Shown: positions 23,972-32,427 of the stretch, piece by piece
Layout: each line of letters starts with the position of its first letter
How positions within the stretch are numbered: position 1 is the stretch's first letter
Source of the DNA: a bacterium
GTDB taxonomy: Bacteria > CG2-30-53-67 > CG2-30-70-394
Reading direction: 5' to 3'
NCBI GenBank assembly: GCA_024278555.1
Contig: JAJRSX010000193.1
Location: 1 to 37,876 of the forward strand
Length of the DNA stretch: 37,876 bases
Notes under the pieces: model-generated
Database searches by the model: none
The model's input: only the letters and a program-made list of their open reading frames with translations
What the model was told of the DNA's origin: nothing
Program-made: the position numbers and the translations under genes

Positions 23972-25342
23972 GTGGACCTATTCGACACACGTAACCCTGA
24001 AGAGGTGGAAGCACCGGGACGGCCCCTGCCGTACCGGCTGCGGCCATGTACCTTCGATGAGATCGTCGGCCAGCCCCACCTCGCCGCGGCGGGCAGCAGC
24101 CTGCGACGGGTCGTCGAGCACGGTCAGCTCCCGTCGCTGATCTTCTTCGGCCCGCCCGGGTGCGGCAAGACCGCCCTGGCGCGGGTCATCGCGACCGCCT
24201 CCGGGGCGTGCTTCCGGCGCCTGAACGCGGTCGCCGACGGCCTCGCCCAGCTCAAGCCGCTGCTCGCCGAGGCGATCCGCCTGCGCGGCGCCGGCGCCGC
24301 CCCCACCCTGCTGTTCGTGGATGAGATCCACCGCTTCAACAAGACCCAGCAAGACGCTCTGCTCCCGGACACCGAGCGGGGCAACATCGTCCTCATCGGC
24401 GCCTCCACCGAGAACCCCTTTCACGCCCTCATCCCGCCGCTCCGCTCACGGGTCCAGCTCTACCGCCTCGACCCCCTCGGCGAGCAAGAGCTGGCGACCC
24501 TCCTGGAGCGGGCGCTCACCGACCCGCGCGGCCTCGCCGATGACCACGTGGTGGTCAGTGAGGCGGCGGCCGCGACCCTCATCGGCCTGGCGAACGGCGA
24601 CGCCCGGCGGCTCCTCGCCTCTCTGGAGATGGTCGTGGCGGCCACCGAGCCGGACGACGACGGCGCGGTAGTCATCACCGAAGAGGGGGTTCGTGCCACC
24701 CTCCAGTACGGCGGTCGCCGCTACGACCGCGACGGCGACGAGCACTACGACACCGCCTCGGCGCTGATCAAGTCGGTGCGTGGCTCCGACCCGGACGCGG
24801 CGGTCTACTGGCTGGCAAAGATGCTCGAAGGGGGCGAGGAGCCGCGCTTCATCGCCCGCCGCCTGGTCATCCTCGCCGCCGAGGACGTGGGGCTCGCCGA
24901 CCCGATGGCCCTGGTCCTCGCCAACGCCTGCTTCTCGGCGGTGGAGCGGATCGGCATGCCCGAGGCCAACCTCATCCTCTCCGAGACCACCCTCTATCTC
25001 GCCCTGGCGCCGAAGAGCAACAGCGCCACCGTCGCCATCGGCCGCGCCGGCCGCGAGGTGCGCCAACACCCCACCCTGGAGGTGCCCCCGCACCTGCGCG
25101 ACACCCACTATGCCGGCGCCGACACCCTCGGCCACGGGGCGGGCTACCGCTACCCCCACGACTACCCGGGCCACTACGTGGCCCAGGACTACCTGCCCGA
25201 ACCGCACCGCTTCTACGAGGCCGGTGACCTCGGCCGCGAGGCACTGCTCGCCGAACGGCTCACCGCCCTGCGCGCCGCCGCTCCCCCCACCAACAACCGT
25301 GCCGGCGAACCCGCCGACACTCCCCATACTCCCACGAGGTAA
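23972..25342 (+). CDS. rarA: Replication-associated recombination protein A (AAA+ ATPase)
   Basis: A 456-residue clamp-loader-like ATPase of the RarA/MgsA/WRNIP1 family: LPYRLRPCTFDEIVGQPHL, Walker A GPPGCGKT (60-67), Walker B LLFVDEIHRFNKTQQDALLP with Asp117-Glu118, sensor GASTENPF, and the C-terminal tetramerisation region (SALIKSVRGSDPDAAVYWLA, RDTHYAGADTLGHGAGYRYP). It acts at stalled replication forks together with single-strand-binding protein. The family start fits GTG 23972 (VDLFDTRNPEE), but the good GGAGG at 23949-23953 is 18 bases away. A nine-codon frame starts at ATG 23965 and runs over the GTG (ending TAA 23994), so coupled initiation is possible. The gene overlaps nothing and rny follows after three bases. 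Confidence 0.95.
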   Translation: MDLFDTRNPEEVEAPGRPLPYRLRPCTFDEIVGQPHLAAAGSSLRRVVEHGQLPSLIFFGPPGCGKTALARVIATASGACFRRLNAVADGLAQLKPLLAEAIRLRGAGAAPTLLFVDEIHRFNKTQQDALLPDTERGNIVLIGASTENPFHALIPPLRSRVQLYRLDPLGEQELATLLERALTDPRGLADDHVVVSEAAAATLIGLANGDARRLLASLEMVVAATEPDDDGAVVITEEGVRATLQYGGRRYDRDGDEHYDTASALIKSVRGSDPDAAVYWLAKMLEGGEEPRFIARRLVILAAEDVGLADPMALVLANACFSAVERIGMPEANLILSETTLYLALAPKSNSATVAIGRAGREVRQHPTLEVPPHLRDTHYAGADTLGHGAGYRYPHDYPGHYVAQDYLPEPHRFYEAGDLGREALLAERLTALRAAAPPTNNRAGEPADTPHTPTR

Positions 25343-25345
25343 ACC

Positions 25346-26917
25346 ATGGAGATCCTCATCCCGATCCTTGCCGCCGTCGCCGGCGGCGCGGCAGGCGCCA
25401 TTGCCCACCGGATGGCCGTCCAGTCCCGCATCGGCTCCGCCCAGCAGGAGGCGACGCGGATCACCGATCACGCCCAGTCCGAGGCCAAAGCCATCCGCAA
25501 GGAGGCGGAGCTGGAGCGCAAGGAGCTCCTCGGCCGCGCCGAGTTGGAGGCGGAGCGCCTGCGTGACGAGGCACACAAGGCCGCCGACCAGACCCACAAG
25601 GCCCTGGAGGACGAACGCACCCACCTGGCCGCCGAGGCGAAGCGGCTGGAGGCGGAAGAGCAGCGGCTGAGCCAGCGCAGCGAGGCGTTGGAGCTCCGTG
25701 ACAAGAAGCAGGAGGAGGCTACCGCCCGCCTGCACGAGAAGGAGGAGCGTCTCGACCGGCTCATCGACGACAAGGTAAAGGAGCTGGCAAACATCGCCCA
25801 CCTGAGCATCGAGCAGGCAAAGGAGGAGCTCACCCGCCACCTGGAGGAGGAGGCGCGCCACGAGGCGGCGTGGTTGATCACCCAGATCGAGGACGAGGCG
25901 CGCCAGGAGGGCGAGGCACGGGCGCAGAAGATCATGTCGCTGGCAATGCAGCGGATGGCGTCAGACCACGTCTCCGAGCACGCCATCAGCGTCGTACCGC
26001 TCCCCTCGGACGAGATGAAGGGGCGGATCATCGGCCGCGAGGGGCGCAACATCCGCGCCTTCGAGGCGGCCACCGGCATCGACGTGGTGATCGATGACAC
26101 CCCCGAGGCGGTGGTCGTCTCCGGCTTCAACTCGGTGCGCCGGGAGGTGGCGCGCATGGCCCTCACCCGCCTGGTGAAGGACGGCCGCATCCACCCGGCC
26201 CACATCGAAGAGACGGTGGCCAAGTGCCAGACGGAGATCGACAAACTGATCCTCGAAGCGGGCAAGCGGGCCGTCTACGAGGTCGACGTCCAGGGGCTCC
26301 ACCCGGAGATCGTCAAGCTCCTGGGACGGCTCAACTACCGCACCTCCTTCGGCCAGAACCAGCTCGACCACGCCAAGGAGGTGGCGCTGCTCTCCGGGAT
26401 CATGGCCAGTGAGCTCGGTTGCGACGCCGCCATGGCCCGCCGCGCCGGGCTGCTGCACGACCTCGGCAAGGCGGTCGACCAGGAGATGGAGGGCGACCAC
26501 GCCCACATCGGCGCCGACATCGCCAAGCGGTACAAGGAGCCGGAGACGGTGATCAACGCCATCCTCTACCACCACGCCATGGTTGAGCCGAACAGCGTCG
26601 AGTCGATCCTGGTGGCCGCCGCCGACGCCCTCTCCGCCGCCCGCCCCGGGGCCCGCATGGAGGCGGCCGAGACCCACGTCAAGCGGCTCACCGACCTCGA
26701 GCGGATCGCCGGGGAGCACGACGGGGTGGAGAAGGCCTACGCCATCCAGGCCGGCCGCGAGATCCGCGTCATTGTCGACTACGACCGGATGGGCGACGCC
26801 GAGGCCCGCCAGGCCGCCAAGGAGATCGCCGAACAGATCCAGCAGGAGATGACCTACCCGGGCCAGATCAAGGTCGTCGCCATCCGCGAGAGCCGCTTCG
26901 TGGAGTTCGCAAAATGA
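25346..26917 (+). CDS. rny: Ribonuclease Y
   Basis: The 523-residue protein has an N-terminal membrane anchor (MEILIPILAAVAGGAAGAIA), a long charged coiled coil (about 30-200), a KH RNA-binding domain (GRIIGREGRNIRAFEAATGI near residue 225) and an HD phosphodiesterase domain with His-Asp in RRAGLLHDLGKAVDQE near residue 370. It is a membrane-bound endonuclease that starts mRNA decay. Length matches the family (about 520). ATG follows the rarA stop by three bases with GAGG overlapping the rarA end, so the two are coupled. RNase Y is typical of Firmicutes and several other phyla, and less common in proteobacteria. Confidence 0.96.
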   Translation: MEILIPILAAVAGGAAGAIAHRMAVQSRIGSAQQEATRITDHAQSEAKAIRKEAELERKELLGRAELEAERLRDEAHKAADQTHKALEDERTHLAAEAKRLEAEEQRLSQRSEALELRDKKQEEATARLHEKEERLDRLIDDKVKELANIAHLSIEQAKEELTRHLEEEARHEAAWLITQIEDEARQEGEARAQKIMSLAMQRMASDHVSEHAISVVPLPSDEMKGRIIGREGRNIRAFEAATGIDVVIDDTPEAVVVSGFNSVRREVARMALTRLVKDGRIHPAHIEETVAKCQTEIDKLILEAGKRAVYEVDVQGLHPEIVKLLGRLNYRTSFGQNQLDHAKEVALLSGIMASELGCDAAMARRAGLLHDLGKAVDQEMEGDHAHIGADIAKRYKEPETVINAILYHHAMVEPNSVESILVAAADALSAARPGARMEAAETHVKRLTDLERIAGEHDGVEKAYAIQAGREIRVIVDYDRMGDAEARQAAKEIAEQIQQEMTYPGQIKVVAIRESRFVEFAK

Positions 26918-26939
26918 GAAACGGCTGCGCCGGTTCTGG

Positions 26940-27129
26940 GCACGCCGGCGCACCCAGGGGGTGGGGGATGGGGAGTGGGGGGGTGGACGGCCCTCCGGGC
27001 CGGAAGAGATGACGATGGAGAGCACCCACCAAACAAACACCTGGCCGCGGAGCGGCCAACCGCCCCCTCACCCCCCATCCCGCGAGCGCAGCGAGCCCAT
27101 CCCCTATCCCCTGCGAGCGAAGCGAGCCC
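26940..27129. repeat. G-rich / palindrome element ahead of the ymdB-type gene
   Basis: Left: GGGGGTGGGGGATGGGGAGT, then CGGCCCTCCGGGCCG. Right: GGCCGCGGAGCGGCC, then CCCCCTCACCCCCCATCCC. It ends in a direct repeat (GCGAGCGCAGCGAGCCCAT and GCGAGCGAAGCGAGCCCAT, units 34-35 bp apart). The last AT of the second copy opens the ATG of the next gene. The layout matches 2307-2444. Confidence 0.65.
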
Positions 27130-27915
27130 ATGCACATCCTCTTTCTCGGTGACATTGTCGGCAAAGGCGGCCGGCGGGCGGTGCTCAAGGCCCTGCCGCA
27201 CCTCCTCCACGACCACGCGATCGACCTCGCCATCGCCAACGGCGAAAACGCCGCCGGCGGCTTCGGCATCACCCGGGAGATCAAGAACACCCTGCTGGGT
27301 GCCGGGATCGACCTCATCACCTCGGGCAACCACGTCTGGGCACAGAAGGGATTTGTCGGCGGCATGGACCAAGAGCGCGCCTTCCTCCGCCCGGCCAACT
27401 ACCCCGCCGGCACCCCCGGCCTCGGAGTGCGCACGGCCAAGGCACGCAACGGTGTCGAGGTCGGGGTCCTCAACCTCATCGGCCGGGTCTTCATGCCGCC
27501 CCTGGACGACCCCTTCCGCTGCGCCGACCGCGAGGTCGCACGCCTCGCCGAGCAGACCCCGGTGATCATCGTCGACATCCACGCCGAGGCGACGAGCGAG
27601 AAGGTCGCGCTGGGCAACTACCTCGACGGCCGAATCACCGCCTGCATCGGCACCCACACCCACGTCCAGACCGCCGACGAACGCATCCTCCCGGGCGGCA
27701 CCGCCTACCTCACCGACGCCGGCATGTGCGGCGCCGTCGACGCAGTGATCGGCATGGAAAAGGAGGTCGCCATCGAACGTTTCCTCACCAGCCGCCCGGC
27801 CCGCTTCAAGCCGATCACCAAGGGGCCCATGCAGGTCACCGGCTGCGTCATCGACGCCGACGAAACCACCGGCCGAGCGCGAGCCATCAAACGCATCCGC
27901 ATCGAGTACGCCTGA
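27130..27915 (+). CDS. YmdB-type metallophosphoesterase (TIGR00282 family)
   Basis: The 261-residue product has the family metal sites: MHILFLGDIVGKGGRRA, then ANGENAAGGFGIT, TSGNHVW, VDIHAEATSEK and IGTHTHVQTADERILPGGTA. Members such as B. subtilis YmdB hydrolyse 2',3'-cyclic nucleotides, including cyclic AMP, and influence RNA decay and biofilm choice. The gene follows rny, the same pairing as in Bacillus, which supports a shared RNA-turnover role. The start ATG 27130 has no Shine-Dalgarno; the leader is a direct repeat, so initiation must rely on something else or on a short upstream frame. Confidence 0.93.
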   Translation: MHILFLGDIVGKGGRRAVLKALPHLLHDHAIDLAIANGENAAGGFGITREIKNTLLGAGIDLITSGNHVWAQKGFVGGMDQERAFLRPANYPAGTPGLGVRTAKARNGVEVGVLNLIGRVFMPPLDDPFRCADREVARLAEQTPVIIVDIHAEATSEKVALGNYLDGRITACIGTHTHVQTADERILPGGTAYLTDAGMCGAVDAVIGMEKEVAIERFLTSRPARFKPITKGPMQVTGCVIDADETTGRARAIKRIRIEYA

Positions 27916-28085
27916 GGCGTCGTCGACCACGGGGCAACGACCGACATCCGGGCGGTGGGGACGACGCACGCGGGTCAATAACGCAATGGCGCATGGCTGA
28001 CCCCAACACGCCTTCAAGGCGACCGGGGTAGCCGCGTAGACTTGCCCCCCGGCCGAACCACCCTACCCCGCTGGAAGGAGCCCCG

Positions 28086-29141
28086 ATGAAGGTCAACGGC
28101 ACCCCGTATCGCACCGTGTGGATGGAGGGATCCGTGGTGCGGATGATCGACCAGCGGTGGTTGCCGCACCGTTTCACGATCGTCGACCTCGACACGGTGG
28201 AGGCGACCGCGACGGCGATCCGCGACATGTGGGTGCGCGGCGCCGGCGCCATCGGCGCCACCGCCGGCTATGCGATGGCCCAGGCCACGCTGCTGGGTTC
28301 GGGCGAGGGGTGGCGCGACCAGGTGGCGGCGGCGGCCGAGCAGATCCGCGCCACCCGCCCCACCGCCCAGAACCTCTTCTTCGCGGTCGAGCGGGTCGTG
28401 GCGGTGATCGATCGCAGCGCCGACCTGAAGGCAGCGCAGGCCGCGGCAAGCGCCGAGGCGCAGGCGATCGCCGACGAAGACGCGCATGCGTGCGAGCAGA
28501 TCGGCGAGGCCGGGGCGCCGTTGATCGCGGACGGGGCGCGGGTCCTGACCCACTGCAACGCCGGTTGGCTCGCCTTCGTCGACTGGGGCTCTGCCCTGTC
28601 GCCCGTCTACAAGGCGGCACGCGCCGGGCGGCGGGTCTCGGTGGTCGCCGACGAGACGCGGCCCCGTGGCCAGGGGGCGATGCTCACCGCCTGGGAGCTC
28701 GCCGGTGAGGGGATCGGCCACGCGGTGATCGCCGACAACGCCGCGGCGCTCCTGATGGAACGCGGCGAGATCGACCTGGTGATCGTCGGCTCCGACCGGA
28801 TCGCCGCCAACGGCGACGTGGCGAACAAGATCGGCACCCTGGAGAAGGCGATCTGCGCCCGCCACTTCAACATCCCCTTCTACGTCGCCGCCCCCACCTC
28901 GACGATCGACTGGGCCTGTCCCACCGGCGGCGAGATCCCCATCGAGGAGCGCGACCCGGACGAGGTGCTCACCACCTGGGGGACCGATGCGGCGGGTGAG
29001 ATCGTCCGGGTGCGCACCGCCAACCCCACCTCCACCGCCCGCAACCCCGCCTTCGACGTCACCCCGGCGGCGCTCATCGGCGGGATCATCACCGAGCGCG
29101 GGGTGGTGAAGCCGGGGGAGCTGGCGCGGGTGCGGCGGTAG
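28086..29141 (+). CDS. mtnA: Methylthioribose-1-phosphate isomerase
   Basis: The 351-residue product belongs to the eIF2B-like aldose-ketose isomerases. Visible are RGAGAIGATAGYAMAQA (from residue 51), the catalytic Cys157 in LTHCNAGWLA and catalytic Asp237 in IVGSDRIAANGDVANKIGT. It turns 5-methylthioribose-1-phosphate into methylthioribulose-1-phosphate in methionine salvage. GGAAGGAG lies seven bases before ATG 28086. No other mtn gene is in the window, so the pathway must be completed elsewhere. The 170-bp gap from the ymdB-type gene shows no clear promoter or riboswitch. Confidence 0.94.
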   Translation: MKVNGTPYRTVWMEGSVVRMIDQRWLPHRFTIVDLDTVEATATAIRDMWVRGAGAIGATAGYAMAQATLLGSGEGWRDQVAAAAEQIRATRPTAQNLFFAVERVVAVIDRSADLKAAQAAASAEAQAIADEDAHACEQIGEAGAPLIADGARVLTHCNAGWLAFVDWGSALSPVYKAARAGRRVSVVADETRPRGQGAMLTAWELAGEGIGHAVIADNAAALLMERGEIDLVIVGSDRIAANGDVANKIGTLEKAICARHFNIPFYVAAPTSTIDWACPTGGEIPIEERDPDEVLTTWGTDAAGEIVRVRTANPTSTARNPAFDVTPAALIGGIITERGVVKPGELARVRR

Positions 29142-29164
29142 TCGATTCCGGGGAGACCCGCTTT

Positions 29165-29376
29165 CTTACCACGGGGGACACGGGGGGGCGTGGGGGGCAA
29201 GTCACGGTTGCTGCCTATCGAGAGGTGTGGAGGCTTCCGCGGTCTCCGGACGACTGTTTGCAGTGATCGACAGGTCCATAGGTCTCGACCGGTAGGACCG
29301 CCCGTGCGGTGGTGGTGCGGAGGAGCCACCGGATGGCCCTTGCCCCTCACGCCCCCCCGTGTCCCCCGTGGTGAAC
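29165..29376. repeat. CAC-type inverted-repeat element with a GGGG arm
   Basis: Arms ACCACGGGGGACACGGGGGG, GCGTGGGGGGCAAG (left, to 29201) and its inverse (29339-29376) agree at 33 of 34 positions. A REP-like GTAGGACCGCCCGTGCGGT lies inside (29292-29310). It fills the gap between the converging mtnA and M48 genes and ends one base before the M48 stop codon. The same CAC rhythm as the 185-bp element is seen, with G replacing the A/G positions. Confidence 0.88.
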
Positions 29377-29377
29377 C

Positions 29378-30793
29378 CTACGGTGCGATCACCTTCACCA
29401 GGTCGTTGGCGCGGGGGCGGGGGGCGCCTTCATAGCCGTTGAAGTAGGAGAGCCAGCGGCCGTCGTGGCCGGGGGTGGGATCGACCTCGGCGAGCTTGGC
29501 GAAGGTGGTACCGGCCCGGACACGCTGGATCCGCAGGTGGAACGGCCGGGCGAGGGCGGCCTCCCTTGGGGTCAGGGGGACGAGGGTGGTGGTGATCTGG
29601 TCGAAGGCGGGGGCGATGCGCGCAAACGAGACGCGCGGGGCGATGGCGGTGACCACCACCACGTGGCCCTGGTGGACCCAGGCGGTGATCCGCACCCCCA
29701 CCGGCCTGCCCTCGGCCACCGCCTCGACGTCCGCTACCTGGGCGCCGTGGGGGTGGCGTGACCAGGCGGCCTTTGCCTGGCTACCGAGCTGCGCGAGGAG
29801 CCCCTGTATGACCGTCTGGCTCGTCTCGCCGGCACGGGCGGTGCGCATCCGCGCCTCCCACGCAACACCGCCGCCACGGGGGGTGAGGAGGAGGCGACCG
29901 CGGGCGGTGCGCGCCTCCCAGCCGGTTGGGATAGTGAGCCCCACGTCGTGGCGCAGGTTCAAGTAGCGGTTGTTCACCACCCGCCCCTGGTCGGGCGCCG
30001 GCCCCACCGGGATGCCGTCGATCGCCCGCAGATAGGCTGCGCGGCCCACCAACTTGCCGCCCGGGCGGGCGCGCTCCAACGCGCGCATCCGCTCGATCCG
30101 CTGTGCCGTCTCCGGGTGGGTGGCGAAGAGGCCGTGGAAGCCGCCGCCGTCGGCGTCGCGCTCCCGGCGCTGGAGGGTCTCGAAGAAGTGGTGGAGCTGG
30201 CTCGTGTCGTAGCCGGCCGCCGCCGCGTACTCCAGCCCCAGCTCGTCCGACTGGAGCTCCTCCTTGCGACCGTAGCCGCGCACGGTGGCGGTGAAGGCGA
30301 GGTCGGAGAGCTGGGTCCAGTTCGCCAGCCGCGGCTCCAGGGCGAGGGCGACGCCGCGCAGGAGCTGGTAGCCCGCCTGCTGGGTGTAGCGGGTGACCCC
30401 GTGGCGGGCGGTGACGTGGCCGATCTCGTGGCCGATGACCCCGGCTAGCTCCGCCTCGTTGTTGAGCTCGGCGAGGAGCCCCCGGGTGACGTAGACGTAG
30501 CCCCCCGGGAGGGCGAAGGCGTTGAGGACGGGAGAGTCGAGGACGGTGAAGTGGTAGTCGAGCTCCGGCCGGTGGGAGCGGGCGGCGAGCTGCCGGCCGA
30601 CCCGCGCCACGTACTCCCGCACCGCCGGCGCCTGGAGCTCGCCGTACTGTTTAAGGATCCCCGGGTGCTCGTGCGCCCCGAGGTTGACCTCCTGCTCGGC
30701 GGAGAGGAGGGCCAGCTGGTGGCGGCCGGTGACCGGGTTCACCGCGCAGGCGGCGACCACCACGAACGCGGCGGCAACGAGCCAACGACCCAT
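29378..30793 (-). CDS. M48-family metalloprotease lipoprotein
   Basis: A 471-residue protein. A lipobox VVVAAC (Cys16) is followed by the typical AVNPVTGRHQLALLS. The zinc motif is HEIGH (122-126) with the third ligand probably Glu179 in KEELQSDELG, and a C-terminal extension of about 200 residues follows the catalytic domain. The BepA/LoiP group acts in the periplasm on outer-membrane proteins and damaged substrates. The C-terminus (ATTFAKLAEV ... RWLSYFNGYE, NDLVKVIAP) resembles a LysM-like or LPXTG-free anchoring region often fused to M48 proteases. The gene starts four bases after mdh and both are on the minus strand, so they form a short operon. Confidence 0.9.
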   Translation of the reverse strand: MGRWLVAAAFVVVAACAVNPVTGRHQLALLSAEQEVNLGAHEHPGILKQYGELQAPAVREYVARVGRQLAARSHRPELDYHFTVLDSPVLNAFALPGGYVYVTRGLLAELNNEAELAGVIGHEIGHVTARHGVTRYTQQAGYQLLRGVALALEPRLANWTQLSDLAFTATVRGYGRKEELQSDELGLEYAAAAGYDTSQLHHFFETLQRRERDADGGGFHGLFATHPETAQRIERMRALERARPGGKLVGRAAYLRAIDGIPVGPAPDQGRVVNNRYLNLRHDVGLTIPTGWEARTARGRLLLTPRGGGVAWEARMRTARAGETSQTVIQGLLAQLGSQAKAAWSRHPHGAQVADVEAVAEGRPVGVRITAWVHQGHVVVVTAIAPRVSFARIAPAFDQITTTLVPLTPREAALARPFHLRIQRVRAGTTFAKLAEVDPTPGHDGRWLSYFNGYEGAPRPRANDLVKVIAP

Positions 30794-30797
30794 CCGC

Positions 30798-31736
30798 CTA
30801 CCGGTAGTCCTGGATGAACTCGATGTTCTTGCGGATCGAGGCGGCGGATGTCTCCATCAGCGCCCGCTCCTCCTCGTCGAGCTCGAAGTCGAGGATCTTC
30901 TCCACCCCCTCGACACCGAGGACGCAGGGGACGCCCATCATGATGCCGCTGATGCCGAACTCTCCCTGCAGGGCGGCGACGCACGGCATCACCCGCTTGG
31001 AGTCGGTGACCACCGCCCGCGCCATCTCCGCCACCGAGACGCCCGGGGCGAAAAATGCGGAGCCGGTCTTCAGGTAGGAGACGATCTCCGCCCCACCCTT
31101 CTGGGTACGGGTGACGATCTCCTGGAGGCGCTTCGGGGCGATCAGCTCGCGTACCGGCACGCCGCCGGCGGTGCACAGGCGCAAGAGGGGCACCATCTGG
31201 TCGCCGTGGCCGCCGAGGACCATCCCGACCACGTCCTGGTAGCTGCACCCCACCTCCTCGGCGACGAAGGTCTGGAAGCGGGCGGTGTCGAGGACCCCGG
31301 CCATCCCCATGATCTGCTGCTTGGGCAGGCGCGACACCTGGCGGACGAGCTGGGTCATGATGTCGACCGGGTTGGAGACGACGATGAAGATGGTGTTCGG
31401 TGAGTACTCGAGGATCGACTTGGTCACCTCGGAGACGATCTTGGCGTTGATCTCCAGCAGGTCGTCGCGGCTCATCCCCGGTTTGCGCGCCACCCCGGCG
31501 GTGATCACCGTGACCATCGAGTTGGCCGTGTCGGCGTAGTCGTTGGTGCCGGTGACGGTGGTATCGAAGCGGCGCAGGGAGGCCGACTCCTGGATGTCGA
31601 GGGCCTTGCCCTGGGGGACCCCCTCAACCACGTCCAGCAGGACCACCTCCTGGACACAGTTCATCTCCGCAAAGGCACGCGCCGCCGTGGCGCCGACGTT
31701 GCCCGCACCGACTACCGTGACTCGCTTCGTCTTCAT
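30798..31736 (-). CDS. mdh: Malate dehydrogenase (LDH-like type)
   Basis: The 312-residue protein has a Rossmann NAD site (VTVVGAGNVGATAA), the substrate loop VARKPGMSRDDLLEINAKI with the conserved arginines, VVSNPVDIM and the active-site His in LGGHGDQMVPL. The Arg at the loop position (ARKPGMSR) favours malate over lactate. It interconverts malate and oxaloacetate in the TCA cycle, and the oxaloacetate made by PycAB (14239-17692) is its product or substrate. ATG 31736 has GGGAGAG six bases upstream; sequence before it is not protein-like. Confidence 0.94.
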   Translation of the reverse strand: MKTKRVTVVGAGNVGATAARAFAEMNCVQEVVLLDVVEGVPQGKALDIQESASLRRFDTTVTGTNDYADTANSMVTVITAGVARKPGMSRDDLLEINAKIVSEVTKSILEYSPNTIFIVVSNPVDIMTQLVRQVSRLPKQQIMGMAGVLDTARFQTFVAEEVGCSYQDVVGMVLGGHGDQMVPLLRLCTAGGVPVRELIAPKRLQEIVTRTQKGGAEIVSYLKTGSAFFAPGVSVAEMARAVVTDSKRVMPCVAALQGEFGISGIMMGVPCVLGVEGVEKILDFELDEEERALMETSAASIRKNIEFIQDYR

Positions 31737-31886
31737 GGGCTCTCTCCCGTAGCTAGAGGGGGTATCTCGTGGCGGTGGCTCCCCTCGCCGCGCACGCCGA
31801 GAGGCCAGTGTAGGGAGCCCCCCCAAAGGCGACAAGACGAGGGGGAGGAAGATGATGGTCGGTTGGAAAGCTCGCGCGGAGACGCC

Positions 31887-31981
31887 AAGACCGTATGGCG
31901 CGGGACGCGCCACGCGGTCTTCTGGAGGACATCAGCCTCCAGCCACGGGGGGTGAAGCCAGCCGGACATGTGCCGGCTGGC
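31887..31981. other. Three consecutive perfect or near-perfect stem-loops
   Basis: SL1 31887-31921: AAGACCGTATGGCGCG, GGA, CGCGCCACGCGGTCTT (14 pairs with a 2-base internal loop). SL2 31922-31942: CTGGAGG, ACATCAG, CCTCCAG. SL3 31957-31981: GCCAGCCGG, ACATGTG, CCGGCTGGC. The closeness and order suggest a structured RNA, but strand, promoter and ends are unknown. Confidence 0.6.
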
Positions 31982-32080
31982 GAGGGGGGGCGCGTGGCGT
32001 CCCCCTCCACATCAGGCGTAGAGGGATGGCGGGCCAGGAGTCTGAACGTCACCGGCGCAGCCAACCCGCGCGCAACGGCC

Positions 32081-32131
32081 TGGAAGGCGATTGTTTAGCC
32101 ACGGAATCCACGGAAGGACACGGAAGGGGCG
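32081..32131. repeat. One-armed CAC-type repeat (CACGGAA)
   Basis: TGGAAGGCGATTGTTTAGCC continues ACGGAATCCACGGAAGGACA and CGGAAGG: three CACGGAA blocks nine bases apart. The CCTGGAAGGCGATT in front equals the outer flank of element A. A possible degraded partner (CTTTTCACCATGAAG) lies at 32202-32216. Confidence 0.65.
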
Positions 32132-32311
32132 AGAGCCCGCAGTGGGTGCGGCGCGAGTCGAGAGGGGTCCGGATGGGGCCTTACCGGTTTGGGAAAAAGC
32201 CTTTTCACCATGAAGACCCCATGGAGTGACCGGCTCCGTTTCGCAGGGTGGCATGCTCTTGAAGAAGAGGCCCATGAACCGCGGATTGGCGCCGGTCGGT
32301 GCCAGAACCGC

Positions 32312-32427
32312 ATGCGAAAGGAGCCGATCATAAAAACGGTGACGTACGTTGGATTGGATGTCCACAAGCGGTTTATTCAGGTGGCGATGTTGCGCCCGGG
32401 GTCGAACGTCTATGTGGAATGGCGGTC
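32312..32427 (+). pseudogene. IS110-family transposase, N-terminal fragment
   Basis: The frame from ATG 32312 reads MRKEPIIKTVTYVGLDVHKR then FIQVAMLRPGSNVYVEWR. GLDVHK is the opening DEDD-type RuvC-like motif of IS110 transposases, with Asp the first catalytic acid. Homology-like sequence stops near 32427, and the rest of the about 350-residue enzyme, including the C-terminal serine domain, is missing. It is a remnant, not a functional transposase. IS110 elements encode their bridge RNA in the non-coding end, for many members upstream of the gene, so the sequence before 32312 might retain part of it. Confidence 0.72.

Noticed and set aside
27916-28085. SAM-type riboswitch ahead of mtnA
   Set aside because: I could not find the conserved stem-junction words of known SAM riboswitches in this gap, and a normal ribosome binding site precedes the gene.
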